A program made the translations under genes and the position numbers. Positions 11,552 through 23,766 of a DNA stretch of 64,000 bases are shown here, in pieces. Location of the stretch: the NCBI GenBank assembly GCA_037892935.1, contig JAYXKI010000009.1, positions 186,001-250,000 of the forward strand, given 5' to 3'. This DNA is from Phlebopus portentosus (taxonomy: Eukaryota > Basidiomycota > Agaricomycetes > Boletales > Boletinellaceae). Numbering within the stretch: the first letter of the stretch is position 1; each line of letters starts with the position of its first letter. The notes below the pieces were generated by a model. That model had not been told where the DNA came from, did no database searches, and saw nothing but the letters and a program-made list of their open reading frames with translations.

Positions 11552-12830
11552 GTAGCTTCAGTGATAACCATCTCCAGGGAGACAACGTACCGACGGCGGA
11601 TTCCCTTCGTTCGTATTTTTCTCCCCAGGTATGAACATGGTGAAAGTTGTGCGGTTTTGTCGAACACTACGCTCGCCAAGCTGTTTAGTCAAGGTCCTTG
11701 TCAGAAGTTAGAAGCTTCCAAGAAAGTGAACGCAGATGTGCCCGAGCCTTGGCTATGCTGACTGCGGACATCGCCTTAGGCTTCTCCGTTGTCCCTTTAT
11801 TTCCCAATCCGAACCGTGTACACTCAGAGCCATATACGCTGCGCGCACCTTGAACCTTGAAGTGGGGGTCGGCAACACTCAAGTGACTTGCGTGCGTTCC
11901 CACGAGTCCGGCAGGATCTGCCGCCGTCGGAGTTTCAATAGAATTTACAACAAAAAGTCCTCCATCTTTGACTCAACATCATAATTTCCACACGCCATAG
12001 ATTGCTAAGAAAACTTGTAGATTTTACTTTTGCATGTATGTCTTCAATCCTATGGTCTCCGTTTCTCAAAATTTGCAAAATTCTCGAAGATAAAATAAAT
12101 ATCTGAGCTTGGACACAATAAACAAGAATTCTGGCTCCATAGAGCTGTCCCTATGACATGATATAGCAAGAATATGTAAAAAAAAGCAAGATTTTTGATG
12201 ATGTGGTTGCAGGATGTTTAATTATTCTACCAGACAGAAGCTACTGCAGATCAAGAGAAGCATGTGAATTTCCCCAAGAATTTGCAGAATAAGAGAAATA
12301 AGAGCAAAGAAACTCATTTTGGACCCAAATAATTTGCAGGTTTGAGTTGTATTGGCAAGAGAAGTACAGTACATGCATGGTCGAAAGAAAAATTGTTGTA
12401 ACTGCGATCTACATGAATTGCCTATTATAGCGATATTTTGAAGCTCCGACGAAAAACACGCGCACGCGTTGAACTTGGGATTTGCCGACCCCCACTTGAA
12501 GAGGAAATGGAAGCTGCTCACCGCACGTGATGCCAAAAATGACGATCGCCATTGTTTGGCTTTACTTACTCGCGTGATCACAATCTCAGTTTGAAATTGC
12601 TCACTTCACTTACTTGCTCAGACAATGAGTGAGCCCTATTGGTTCTACTTCGGTCCTGATTCTGAATATTTGAAACCTAATTCAATCATATTGTCGCTCG
12701 AATATGTGGATAAACAAATCTGGAGCATAAGACCAGTACTGAGTACAATTTGAATGAATCAATGAATGGTCGCATTCCAAAACCTCAGCGAAACTCCTGG
12801 ATAAGAGTTCGATGTAGTCACCCGACTCTT
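11552..12830. other. Intergenic containing an inverted-repeat element
   Basis: No gene found. The interval is AT-rich in the middle and holds the candidate element at 11856-12501. Confidence 0.5.
11856..12501. mobile_element. Candidate non-autonomous TIR element (MITE-like)
   Basis: The 19-bp sequence CTTGAAGTGGGGGTCGGCA at 11856-11874 recurs as its reverse complement at 12483-12501 with one mismatch. Weaker similarity extends inward: GGCAA, CAAGT and GCGTGCG are shared. The 646-bp element has an AT-rich interior with no credible open frame. I could not identify a clear target-site duplication, so the mobile nature is inferred only from the inverted ends. Confidence 0.45.
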
Positions 12831-14379
12831 TCAAGGCATGTCATTGATCCATGGGTAAGCCTCAGGAAATGGTGTGTAAGGAGAAATATCGGAGTAATTG
12901 CGAGTTGTCGGCGTTCCGAAGAATTCCTTCAACATGAAGGCCTGGATGTTGGAGCTAGAAAACGTAAAATTCCAATGAGTACACCTATGTATACTCAGAG
13001 CGGATGCTTACTATCCAGAGATATCGCAATGCCAGCTGTCACGAATCGCGACACCCACTTTGTCGCCAACACCAAGGAAATCGAAGACCGCCTTCGTAGC
13101 CGGGAAGGTCACCTCAGCTTCGCCCTCCGGGTTTGTCTGAAGTAAATCAAAGTAAATCAACGTTTTTTTATCAGCGCCTAAGCATTTTACCCAGTAATCC
13201 GTTTCTCCTACAATCCAAAAAAATTAAACAGTTGTGATGCCCGAGCAAAGCTAACACCAACCTTCATCCCAGATTATCGCTCTCTTATTATTCCAGGTAA
13301 GTCATGCGCAGTGCTATTCTATAAGATGCTATGGCTTACCGGTGCTACCAATGCCGCATTTATATGCGAGTCAAACGGAATCTGGCGTGCGTCGTTGACG
13401 AACTTGAGGAGGTTCGTGTTTGTCCAGTATGGGTAAACTCCGGTGATGTTAGTGATCTTCTCATTTTCTCCGACTGATGTACCTGTCAAGCATTTTTACG
13501 ACATACAGAAGTAAAAAAGAATACTCGCGCTCTTCAAAGTGGAACCTCCAGGGCGCAATCCCTTCTGTCCCGCTTGACATGGGCATGGAAAGGGTTATCT
13601 AAATTTGGGAATATGCATGAGATTACTATCTATAGGTGAGCGACATAAAACCATAACTTACGCGCTCATCGAAAATACCCGCTGCGAGAGCGGCTTTCCC
13701 GTATCGGCTGCATCCAATCGAGCCAACCCTAGTCGCATCGAGCTCCGGGGCGACCTGGAGAATTGCGTCCAGCACGCGGTGATATCCCCATCCCCAAGCC
13801 GTGAGGACACCTGAGACGACATGAGATCCGGGGAATTTCCCTTGCAATTTACTCACCGATGTCGCGGTCAGAGTATAGTGTCCAAAATGTGCCAGTACGA
13901 GTAGAAGAGTCCGCCGCAACATCAGGGAGACTGAACGTAGCAAGAGCGACACCGGATCCAAGGAACACGTTATTGTCTACCCCACCTGCACTGATGACAA
14001 CAGGGACAGGTGACTGAGGAGTGGTGCGGACGTTCGTCGGTAAGGCAAGGCTCGCTCCAAATGTCGCCGACTTCCCATTTGCAGAGACAGTGATGGAAAG
14101 CGAGTTCCCGGTGCGTGTAGCGTTGACGGTTTCTTGAGGGTGATCTGGATAATAGCCATACATATATTCTTGAACAAGCGTCAAAAGTTCAGCTCTGCGA
14201 CAATCCCAGTCCTCAGGAGTCTGAACGGATGCATTGTTGAAGAACGTGAATGGATTTGGCATGACATCGATGACAGGAAGGTCGGTAGGCACTGGAAGAG
14301 GACTCGGTAGACTCGGGCATGCTTGAGCCCGGACAGTTTCAGCGGCGAAAAGGAGAGCCAAGTATACGAAGGCAGTCAT
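12831..14379 (-). CDS. Secreted glucuronoyl esterase, CE15 (copy 1)
   Basis: 4-O-methyl-glucuronoyl methylesterase family, which cleaves lignin-glucuronoxylan ester bonds outside the cell. Residues 1 to about 19 are a signal peptide (MTAFVYLALLFAAETVRAQA). The mature start CPSLPSPLPVPTDLPVIDV and the segment DWDCRRAELLTLVQEYMYG are typical. The serine nucleophile motif GCSRYGK is at 13695-13715, followed by SGTEGIAPWRF, a GENEKI...PYW segment, FDSHINAALVAP, the short exon RAIIWDEG, DSWHCDIS (candidate catalytic His) and the last exon NIQAFMLKEFFG. About eight exons, two of them very small (about 22 and 16 nt), join in frame. Length is about 390 residues, normal for a catalytic domain without a CBM1. 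A TATA-like element lies about 50 bp upstream. Confidence 0.85.
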
Positions 14380-14425
14380 CGTTGGTGCACAGTGGCTTGG
14401 TGTCTTACCAGCTCAAGGCTGGACG

Positions 14426-14433
14426 TTTATATC
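14426..14433 (-). promoter_or_regulatory. TATA-like box of CE15 copy 1
   Basis: GATATAAA on the minus strand, about 50 bp before the ATG at 14379. Its position fits a short 5' leader. Confidence 0.4.
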
Positions 14434-14439
14434 TTTCCA

Positions 14440-15680
14440 TCGTGGTGTTTCCTCGGTGTACTGGAAGACTGGATTCAGTAGGTTCGAATTGAGAAACACC
14501 TAGCCATATAATGGAAATGGACAAGAATAAATCTTCATTCTCCAGTAGCCCTTGTAGGACAGATTCGATGCGGTCAGCAGCGATGCTTATTACGACCCGA
14601 AGCCCTAGAAAGTCTAGCAGCTTTGACCATAGCGCGATTGCATCCAAGGAGTCGCAGCTTATGACAAAACGGATGCTCTATCGAGGAAACATCGGAACAG
14701 AGAAGTAAGAGGAGACCCTGCCAAGGTCGGGTCGATGCATCGAGACTGTACACATCTTTAGCAGTTTGCTGTAATTTTATTCCTGGAATTGTATCGAAGC
14801 GGTCTTTTGAACAGAAAGGCAACTTTGGTGCCTGCGAGGGATCAAGATCTGAAGAATGAGTAGTTGATGTCCTCGGAAATTATCACTTTCCGAGACAGGC
14901 AGGGGTTCAACGTCCGGAGTAACTCAGGTTCTCAAGGATACTAGACCAGCTCCGAGAGAGTCCACTGAGATCCCCCAGCATCGTGCGTGATTGATCAGAA
15001 TGCGGAGAAGGTACGAACATCAAAAACAGGTGCAACCAAGCGTATCACACTCACGAGTTCAAGAACAGATCTGACACAGCGTTTCATGGACGGGGTGTTC
15101 GGCGATATACCAAGAGCATTCGGTGAACACCTCGAAACCGAAAAGGATCTCTTTCGGAAGATCGCGGTTATTTCGACCCTTCGAGCAAGTACCAAAATCC
15201 ATAGTGCATCTGCCCTCGTTACAGTCTCGTCGATGAATGCAACTTATACGAACAAATGGGAAAAAATATGATGATGATCAGGTTTCACGTCGTGGGGAGG
15301 ACGGAGGTGATACTGGCTAATCCGGTATTTCCCGAACTCGGCTTGCTTTTCTTATTTCTTTCAGTTTCACAACGCAAAAACAACTCACTTTCCATCTCTT
15401 TCTCAACCGCTGATAAATTTTCAATTGACTGGATAGCAGCTCTGCAAAACACCACCGCAAATATCGATATGAGCTCGTACCTTCTTCATGCGAAACTCAG
15501 TTCACTCGTATTGTTTTCCCTTCGGTTTCCTCGTTTCGTTTTTGAAAGGCAACGGCTAAATGGAAGCCAGGAGTAATTGAGAATATCTATAATTCTGCAC
15601 TCCACTCTCTCGTCAATACATTCGCTGATTCCGAGTCGCTGAAGCATACGCGAGTAGGATGAATACATTCCCTCCATCCG
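14440..15680. other. Intergenic, no supported gene
   Basis: Between CE15 copy 1 and the broken gene. An open frame at 14987-15271 on the plus strand (MIDQNAEKVRTSKTG...) has protein-like composition and may be an upstream piece of the broken gene, but no link can be shown. Confidence 0.35.
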
Positions 15681-15689
15681 TATGATGTT

Positions 15690-17157
15690 ACCCATTTGCA
15701 AAGTCTGACTCGCGTACGGCATTAGACGTGCGTCGTACAAAGAGCATTAAGCTCGATGCTGCAAAGCTTATTTGCGGCGACGCAGAAGGACATCGTGGTG
15801 CGTTGTATGGTCTGCTTCGAATCTCCTTGGAAGAAAATGCCATCCTAATTGTGGCGAGAAGTAGAAGCAGGAAGTAAGGGCTCATTCGACGGCTTCGGCC
15901 TCCTCTAACGCCGCTCATCACAAGCCATCGAGAGGACGATATATCACGATCAAGGCAGTAGCGAAGGGGAGTTTGCTCAGGGCGAGCATATCGGATATCC
16001 TGAAGAATGACAGGGAGCGCGATGTCGCATTCCAGAGGTTCATTCCGAGGAGCTCTCGCAATCGTCTGATCACAATCTACATGTCCGAGTCTTTGGCCGC
16101 TGGTCGAGGTGGGGATGACGATGAGGATATCGAGGACATGCCTGTCGCCACCGTGAACTACCTGAACATGCTCATCTAGAACGCTTTCGGGAACTTCTCG
16201 CGCATGTATACCGAGATTACCTTCGGTGAAGATCCTGCGTCAGCCCCAGTCGAAGCCCTTGTGTTGACACCGGGTCAGCGGTAACCTGGGTAAATTTGAC
16301 AGCCTATAAAGAAGTAATAAGTAAAACGAAGACGAAGGCTGCTAAAACCATTAAGAACAAGAGCTTCGAAACGACTTATCCAGCTGGATCTATCAAAGGC
16401 GACCTATTCAAGGATAAGATCAGATTTTGCGGCAACAAGTCGCAGGAGGTTGTCCTTAACCATGTAATTGGTGTCGTCGACGAAGAGGAGTGTTCAGATG
16501 CTTTGAGATGGAGGACAGAAAAATATGTCAATGCGATACTTGGTCTTGGACATCGGGTCCTCGCAAAAGACGTCATCAAGAAACTTAGCAAGAAGGGCAC
16601 AGATAAGAAAACAGAAGATCTACCTACTGTTCCAGACAGGCTAAAGCCAAGGGATATAACCTGCATTATAATCGGCATTCACTATTGACTCCCCGATGAA
16701 GGCAAACGGCAGCCAGACGACTCTTCGAGTCAATCTTCAGGTTCGAATGCCGGAATAATGGTTGCAGAACCCCACATTGGAGGGATCAAGGCCTCCGTGT
16801 CCAAGGTGGAGACTCTTAAGATGATCCCCGCGACTATTATCGGCGACTCCGCGAGGTATACCTCGGACTCGACGACATTCGTGTCCTTAGGAGTACAATA
16901 TCAGCAATCGTACCGAAGTTATGCGCAGGTATACTGGCTCACCCAAGTATGAGAACGAAATAGTGATGCCCGAGAGTCATGGGACCCTCAATACGGGAGC
17001 GGAGATGATAGGTTTGCCTGGATCAGTTCTGGACGCGGCGGTCAACAAATCAGCCGGTCGGGATATCGTAAAATATGACCAAACAGTGAAGACCTATCAC
17101 ATGAAAAAGAAAGATTTCGGGCTGCTGAAGCCCTTGGAGCTCCTTCAAGAAAGGTAG
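15690..17157 (+). pseudogene. Broken gene of unknown family
   Basis: Several consecutive plus-strand frames look like protein but are interrupted. About 15690-15860 reads DVRRTKSIKLDAAKLICGDA and onward. 15973-16179 ends at a TAG after YLNMLI, and the same frame then continues as NAFGNFSRMYTEITFGEDP. 16296-16688 is a 130-residue Lys-rich frame (FETTYPAGSIKGDLFKDKI, then LPTVPDRLKPRDITCI). 16758-16952 and 16921-17157 follow (HIGGIKASVSKVETLKM; MIGLPGSVLDAAVNKSAG). Intron borders do not restore one reading frame by eye. I recognise no domain. It could be a decayed host gene, a transposon relic, or a gene whose introns I failed to read. Confidence 0.3.
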
Positions 17158-17159
17158 TA

Positions 17160-17687
17160 ATGCATTTTTCAAATTCGAATCGCGCCAGCAAGTCTATCCT
17201 CCAGCTTTCATGAGAAAGCTTGTCGGGGAGGATCAAAAGGGTGATCACCTCTACTTTATTCTCCGAAGACTTGATGATACGCAAGGTAGCGCCCGTAAGT
17301 TCAACCTGGGTCAATTGTGGAGTAAGTGAAAAGCCAAATAGATCGCGAGTCAAGTACCGATGCTCATATTTCAATTTTCCAGTGATGTGGTACTACATTA
17401 TATCAGACGGGTCAGACCTTAACCAAAACAAAGTTGGTATAGCTGAGATTGAAGGTCATACAAGTCATAAATGGCGAGGCTTGTAGGCACGTGTTACATT
17501 AGATACCACAGGTAGCTACAACGAGCGCAATGTATCCGATTACTCGGGGTAGAAATTCATCCGTATTTAAATTCTAGATCGTACTGTGATTAACAAACGG
17601 GTTCATACAAGAAAAGTCTAATAAGCTGACCCGATCACAACGTCTGATAAATGGTTGAGGCTGGTATCCTGATTAAAACAGTGGAGA
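17160..17687. other. Intergenic
   Basis: Downstream of both the broken gene and CE15 copy 2 (convergent). A 110-residue minus-strand frame at 17042-17374 is open but overlaps the broken gene and has no recognisable features. Confidence 0.35.
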
Positions 17688-19274
17688 TCAAAAGTGGGTC
17701 CGTCCTAGTGCCTCGTTGATCCATGGATATGCCTCAGGAAACAGAGTATAAGGAGAAATATCGGAGTAGTTCCGATCCGTTGGAGTCCCAAAGAACTGCT
17801 TGAGCATGAATGCCTGGATATTTGTGCTGTAGAAAAGCGTCTTCTTAGCCAAAAACGCTTCGTCTGTCGTAAATGTGGAACGCACTATCCAAAGATATCA
17901 CAGTGGCCACTATCACGAATAGCCACCCCAATTTTATCGCCCACATCGAGCCAATCGTACACCGCCTTTGCGGCAATGAACGTCACCCTTGCTTCACCTT
18001 CGGGATTAGTCTAAGCTCAGTAAGTATCTCAAGTAGATAAATCACGAAGTAAATTGATCTCACCCAGTAGTCAATCTGACCTGTGAGGATAACAGTAGAA
18101 TGAGCATCTGTAGGTGATAGTTGCATTAAGTATCCGTACAGACCTTCATCCCAGATGATTGCACGCTATCGTAAAGATCTGGTAAGTCATCCTTGAGCGA
18201 ATTGTTAGGGAGCTCAGACGTACTGGAGCAACCATCGCTGCATTGAGATGCGCGTCGAATGGAATCTGATGAGAATTGTTTCTGAACTGGATCAGGTTCG
18301 TGTTCATCCAATAAGGGAAGCCACCAGTGATGTTTTGGATTTTCTCGTTTTCGCCAACTGAAAAAGAAAACTTAGCTTCCGTGATGATTTTTTGCGCACA
18401 ATGATGCTCACACTCCTCAAATTGGAATCTCCAAGGCGCGATCCCTTCGGCACCACTTGACATGGGCATTGTAAGCGTGATCTGATCAAAAGTCATGAGA
18501 GAGGAACGAAGATGATACGGAAGAGCATCGACTCACACGTTCATCAAAGATTCCAGCGGCCAGAGCAGCTTTTCCGTCTCGGCTACAGCCAATGGCTCCT
18601 ACACGCTTACTGTCTAGTTCTGGGGCAACTTGCTCTAACGCATCCAGAACACGATGGTATCCCCAGCCCCATGCGGTAATAACACCTTCGAAGAACTCTC
18701 AGTCTATGGGATAAATGCTTCAGAGACAGAAGTTCTTACCGATGTCCCGGCCCGAATACAGGTCCCAAAATGCGCCACTAGCATTGACGGAATCGGCGGC
18801 TACATCTCCGACATTGAAAGACGCGAGTGCTATACCGGAACCCAAGAACACAGTATTATTGACTGGATCGGTGTTAATGACAACGGGGACAGGTGCTCTC
18901 CTCGAAGCATTCACACTCGTCGGTAGAGTAATAGTCGCGCCGAACGTTGATGTTCTGCGACCAACGGAAACCGTGATGTTGACCAAATTGCCATTCCGTG
19001 TAGCATGAACTCTCTCAAGGGAGTGGTCCGGATAGTAGCCGTACATATACTCCTGCATAAGCGTCATGAGTTCCGCGCGTCGACATGCCCACTCCTCCGG
19101 GGAACGCAAAGACGCATTATTGAAGAACTTGAATGGATCAGGGAGAGCCTCGATAATTGGAAGGTCTGTTGGGGCCGGTAGACGTCTGGGAAGTGTCGTT
19201 GGGCACGACAGTGCACCAGCATGGAGGATACCGACAAGCAGCGAGAAAACAAACAAGACAGCTGGGATAGCCAT
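17688..19274 (-). CDS. Secreted glucuronoyl esterase, CE15 (copy 2)
   Basis: Paralogue of the gene at 12831-14379 with the same exon plan. The start at 19274 (MAIPAVLFVFSLLVGILHAG) gives a clean signal peptide; the longer frame from 19319 would bury it. Family segments are PAPTDLPIIEALPDPFKFF, EWACRRAELMTLMQEYMYG, GSGIALASFNVGDVA, the nucleophile motif GCSRDGK at 18570-18590, SGAEGIAPWRF, GENEKIQNITGG, FDAHLNAAMVAP and the last exon NIQAFMLKQFFGTP. The C-terminus (INEALGRTHF) is longer than in copy 1. It should act extracellularly on esters between lignin alcohols and glucuronoxylan. A TATAAAA box about 45 bp upstream supports the start. No CBM is seen. Confidence 0.85.
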
Positions 19275-19318
19275 GTTTCCAGTTACTTGAGCAACGTTGG
19301 AACAAGAGCCAAGAAGCA

Positions 19319-19326
19319 TTTTATAG
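19319..19326 (-). promoter_or_regulatory. TATA box of CE15 copy 2
   Basis: CTATAAAA on the minus strand, 45-52 bp before the ATG at 19274. It overlaps the start of the longer open frame, which supports the shorter start. Confidence 0.45.
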
Positions 19327-20185
19327 CCTTCATCTCAGGTATTATGGTGACACAAGGTTGAAGGTGTCGACGTCCAGGCCGTCGACGATGACATAGAAAA
19401 GGTTACAATCCGGGAGGGCTGAACGTCGAGGTGCCGCTCCAAACAGGATCTATAAATACGAACGATCACCAGGCCACCGCTTCCAATTCATCAAGCGGAG
19501 GAATAGCTATAGATATCGCAAAAATGCTGTATGGCGCGACCGGTGGGCACGGTAGAAGAGGAAAAGGCGCCGATGGTTGGGCACGAGTACATGGCAGAAG
19601 ACGGTTCACATGATCTGTGGACGTACTCGGTGTCGTGGGGGGCGGCACCGTTGGGTCCGGGCAGCGGAGAGTTGAGCTTCGAAAAGCCCAATGACCGCAT
19701 GAGCAAGGCTAGCAGGAAAATAGTTTGTGCATCCCAAAGCTAAGGCTTGTGATGGCCTTTTAGCAATCAGACCTGGCTACTTCACGGTGTCAAGATAATC
19801 AAATTTTATCGCACCATGACACTTTTGCTGAGAAATGATGTGTCAAGAGAATGTTTATACCGATTTTGCTGCTGTGAGTCGCAAAAATCGGACTCGGTCT
19901 TGGATGCAGATGATGGTACTTAGATCGAATGAATGGAAAAGTCACGCGAAGTCGGCACGCAGTAAGTAGCATCGCGTTGTTTACCTTTGTTGACGATTGA
20001 TACAAAGCAACCATAGGCCTAAACACAAACAACGACATAGGAAGTTTCAATGTAACTAGTAGTGTGTGAATTGAATTCGGGGATGAACTGACACGAATGA
20101 AAAGAAATAATACAGGATGCAATACTTTACATGTTTGCGTCAAAAGGAAGTCAGAGACATACACGCATAATTTCTCCCACAACAC
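19327..20185. other. Intergenic with an isolated plus-strand TATA-like site
   Basis: TATAAATA lies at 19451-19458 on the plus strand. The first ATG after it (about 19524) opens only 30 codons. Overlapping frames up to 19743 have no family character. A small RNA or short peptide cannot be excluded. Confidence 0.35.
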
Positions 20186-21224
20186 CTATCCACCGAATAT
20201 CCTCCGCCAGAATCCAGGATTTGTCTTCTCTTCTCCAATATACGAAAGAGTAACACGTCCATTATGACTTCCCATATCTATAGTAGACCCGGACCAAGCC
20301 TGCCTACCAGCTGAACAAACAAAATACAAGGAGTCAGACTCCTCCCATTCATTCTGAAAATCAAAATTCGAATGAAGAGTTTTACGCACTGTATCCAGCC
20401 CTCTTGTAATCTCCAATGAAGCAGCTCCTTGTCCCATTCTCCTCCGAGAAGGTCATCAAACGCGCTTGCATCGCTCCCGACAGCGAGACACACCAATTCT
20501 TAGCGGTCAATGTCACGGGTCCAACAAAGTCAGCAGGGATCGCGACTGAGACCGAACTGTTATGCGAAGTTGCGGTTAACGCGTAAGGTCGTGCTGTAGT
20601 CGTTTCCTGTGTAGAGCAAAGAATAATGAGCTTGACTGTGGATCATCAAGGCGTGAACGTACGAGTCGCAGGTTAACAGATCCGTTGTGGGATTTCAACT
20701 CCAGCTCGGCTCTCTTCCCCACCATCTCCGGATCACGGTCTCCAGTCGACTCTTCATCATCAACGAGCCAGACATCTGCCGTCGCACTCCCATTCAAACT
20801 CTCGAGGTACAAGTTCTTCCTCACTTTGTCACTGCGTCCTGCTTCCCCTCCGTGCACAGCACTTTCTGTCATTTCAGACTCCTGAGCAGTACCGAAGAGG
20901 ACTCCTTCCGGTACGCGAAGTCCGGCATCGATAACAAATGTTCCCTTAACGGACGTATTCTTGCGCTTTATCTTCACGAAGTTGGATGTAGGTATGTTTA
21001 TTGGTCTTGGATAAAAGGGAATACGCGACTGCGCTGAGGATGAGACGGCAGACGGTGGAATGTTGCCTGCAGGCTCAGATGAGAGATTATAAGGAGGAGG
21101 CCCATCCGCTGCAAAAGGCTCCTAAGCAATAGCTGTAAGCACCGTCGCATTGTTCGTTCGAGAACAGTCAATCACGTACTGTCCTTTCCCCATTCACATC
21201 TTTCCTGTCTTCGAGAATGAGCAT
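20186..21224 (-). CDS. DUF7330 domain protein (copy C), intact
   Basis: Exon 1 is short (MLILEDRKDVNGERT, start 21224; the frame stays open further upstream to 21374). An intron ending TTGCTTAG leads to EPFAADGPPPYNLSSEP, then IKRKNTSVKGTFVIDAGL, NLYLESLNGSATADVWLVDD and KSHNGSVNLRLV. The next exon has RPYALTATSHNSSVSVAIPA, DFVGPVTL, LMTFSEENGTRSCFIGDYK and ends at a GTGCGT donor. The last exon has GSTIDMGSHNGRVTLSYIG and ends FWRRIFGG. Motifs follow copy B closely, including the PPPYN start and the three intron positions. No secretion signal is seen. The function of the family is unknown. Confidence 0.78.
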
Positions 21225-21462
21225 AACGGATAAATCGTGCTGGTGAGGGATGTTTGGCTTTCCGAGAGATCGCGAAAGACTGTCGTTATATAAAGCCTGA
21301 ACGGCACTTGCTGCGCCGTAGCACTGCGCGAAACTGCGCATGGGCGCTGTCCCAAGTAAACTTGGCACTAGCATTATTGGTTGGAAGCAACACGTAAGCC
21401 CTTCAAGTTACATTACATTAGGTAATCAAGTGCAATCATATCCATTTGGTTCCTTTCTATAC

Positions 21463-23766
21463 TCAACCAGATTCCGTGGACTCTACTTTAACACTCGAAC
21501 TAAACCCCTTCCCTTTCTTCTCGTCCACATTCTGCACGTCTTCACCCTCGCTATATCTCTGAACCTTCTCTTCATCACGAGCCCCAACAGTCCGCACTGG
21601 TCCTTTGAACCAATATACACCACCGTATTTTGGGAAATAATAGTAAATGACCGAGAAGAGCATAATCCCGCCGAGTACGACGATACTGTAGTTCATATCT
21701 TCTGCAGCAGTGACCCCGCTGAGAGGGTTCTCAGGGAACATGAAGACGACGAACATGAAAGCCATCCAGAGAACAGAGATGATTGCACAAGGGAGGCTCT
21801 GTGGATGTCCTCAGTCCTCGCATGCACGCCATAGATTGGAAAGACAAGTATCACTCACAAACCAGCCTAGATTGAATGGGCCTGGCTTGAACTCGTTGTT
21901 GAACGTAAAGCGCGCGACAATAGGGACTGCATAAGCGATATAGGATGCCGTGACCGAGATTGAAAACACAGCGTTGATTGCTTGGTCTCCCGCGAACACC
22001 AACAAACCCAAGAGTACTGCGCAAATCGCGCTAAACCAAACGGTATTCACCGGTGTGCGTGTGTAGGAGTTCATGCGGTAGAGATAGCGTGAGAATGGTA
22101 ATGCACCATCTCGGGAGAATGCGAAGACTTGACGGCTTGATGCAAGTAACATTCTACAAAGGATATTAATCTTTAGCTCAGCACGATCCGGCCAATGAGA
22201 GGTAAATGGACGAGCACTTACGAAGTACCCATGAAGAACTGCACGATGACGACAAAGGCCCAGATCGCTAGAGTCCCTTTCTGCCCGAAACTATTGAAGA
22301 AAATGGTCGCCATTGGTTGGCCGATTGGATTGTTGAAAATCGAGTCAAGGTCGGTGCCCATACAGAATGCAAGAGATACATTGATTGCCCAGCCAAGGAC
22401 ACCTGCGACAAAAATCGCACCAACGATGGCCCATGGCACAGCTATCGCTGCATTGGAAGCTTCCTCGCTGATGTGTACAGCCGAGTCGAAAGAACCTTCA
22501 CAGGAAATTCAAGACTATTACTAAGAATTTTGAGAGCAATAAATCACTCACATATCGTCCACAACGGTGCAAGGAAACTAAGGATGAAAGCGAATCCATC
22601 TGGCCACGTCGTCACTGTGGGGCAGATTAGTCCTGTTACCATAATTCAATCGGCTCAGAAAGAGACTCTTGCGTACTGTTAGAGAAGCCTCCGAGCGCAA
22701 AACTTGCATCATTCATGAATTCTTTCGGTGTCGCGGCGGGTAATGCGATCATGACCACGAGACATAGACTTCAATCCATGTGAAAGCGCATCCGGATTAG
22801 AGAAATGTAACGTGCACTTCTGAGGAAGAACGCACACAATATTGATTATAACATACGCGGTTTGTAACCGAGCAAGAACGTTTGTCGCAAGACAGCAGAT
22901 GATAGTACAAAGGACCATTATCAAGCAATACACGGCGCTATCATGCACACGTCAATCAGCATATTTTCAACCTGGAGAGAATACAAACCTACAATGTCTG
23001 AGCATCTGTAGGTTCGAAGCTCTCATTCGTGCCGATGCTTGCAGCTGCCATGACTTGTACTGCGCAGCCCCAATTGATGGACGCCACTGCGGAAACTGTT
23101 CCGACGGTATTCGCATCTATATCGCGTATTCAACACTCTGCATTGACGATAAACTGGATGAGTCAAAACTCACAACCAACGATCCATGCAAGGAAGTTTC
23201 GACATCTTGGAGAAGACAACGAATGCGTCCAGAAATACAACTGAATGAAAAGTTTTAGCTAAAATCAAGGGCAAACCGGATACAGTTTCGGCGAGGACTC
23301 ACTCCACCTGATGTTGGTGCCGCTGAGCCAAGCTCGCCCATCGACATTCCGACAAACAGAATGAACAAGCTCGCGACTGCCCACTTTACAAACATGGCGC
23401 AAAATCAGCAAGGCCTGAATTGCGACACAAAAAACTGAAAATAATGACGTACACCCCACACCATCGCAGAGGGTCCACCGTTCGGTACAGCATAGAACAG
23501 GACAGATCTAGAACGAAGCTTGTCGATTCATGCTCGCGAATACAAGATATGTACCACTCACGCGATAGAAGGCAAAAGGCCGATAATACTGAATGCGATT
23601 CCAAATACCTATCATCGTTCAGCTAAGGTCACCCGATAAAGGAGAATAGCACTACTCGACGCACCTCAAGCGGTGTAAATGCTCGCAAAAACTCCTGTTT
23701 ATACCCAAGGTCCGCCAGTAATTGCTCATCAGCGACAGCAACCTGCTTTTTCAATGACTTCGACAT
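21463..23766 (-). CDS. APC-superfamily amino acid/choline permease
   Basis: Plasma-membrane transporter of the fungal amino acid/choline/GABA permease group (HNM1/UGA4/BAT1-like). The start MSKSLKKQ at 23766 precedes the family signature LGYKQEFLRAFTPLE (cytosolic N-terminus before helix 1). About ten exons follow, including VFGIAFSIIGLLPSIA, FYAVPNGGPSAMVWG, GMSMGELGSAAPTSGG, LYFWTHSLSS, INWGCAVQVMAA, a long exon from HISEEASNAAIAVPWAIVGA through SRQVFAFSRDGALPFSRYL, and a C-terminal exon ending in a charged cytosolic tail at 21463. Ten to twelve hydrophobic segments are visible, about 530 residues in all. Substrate cannot be told from sequence alone; GABA, choline or polyamines are possible. 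Confidence 0.85.

Noticed and set aside
12222..12581. A 119-codon minus-strand frame rich in Cys, Phe and Leu
   Set aside because: It crosses the right end of the inverted-repeat element and has no family character; AT-rich DNA readily gives such frames.
19431..19743. Short plus-strand frames after a TATA-like site
   Set aside because: Open frames of 60-71 codons on both strands with no protein family features; kept only as an intergenic note.
21340..21834. A 164-codon plus-strand frame
   Set aside because: It overlaps antisense the last exon of the permease, whose membrane segments and tail are convincing.
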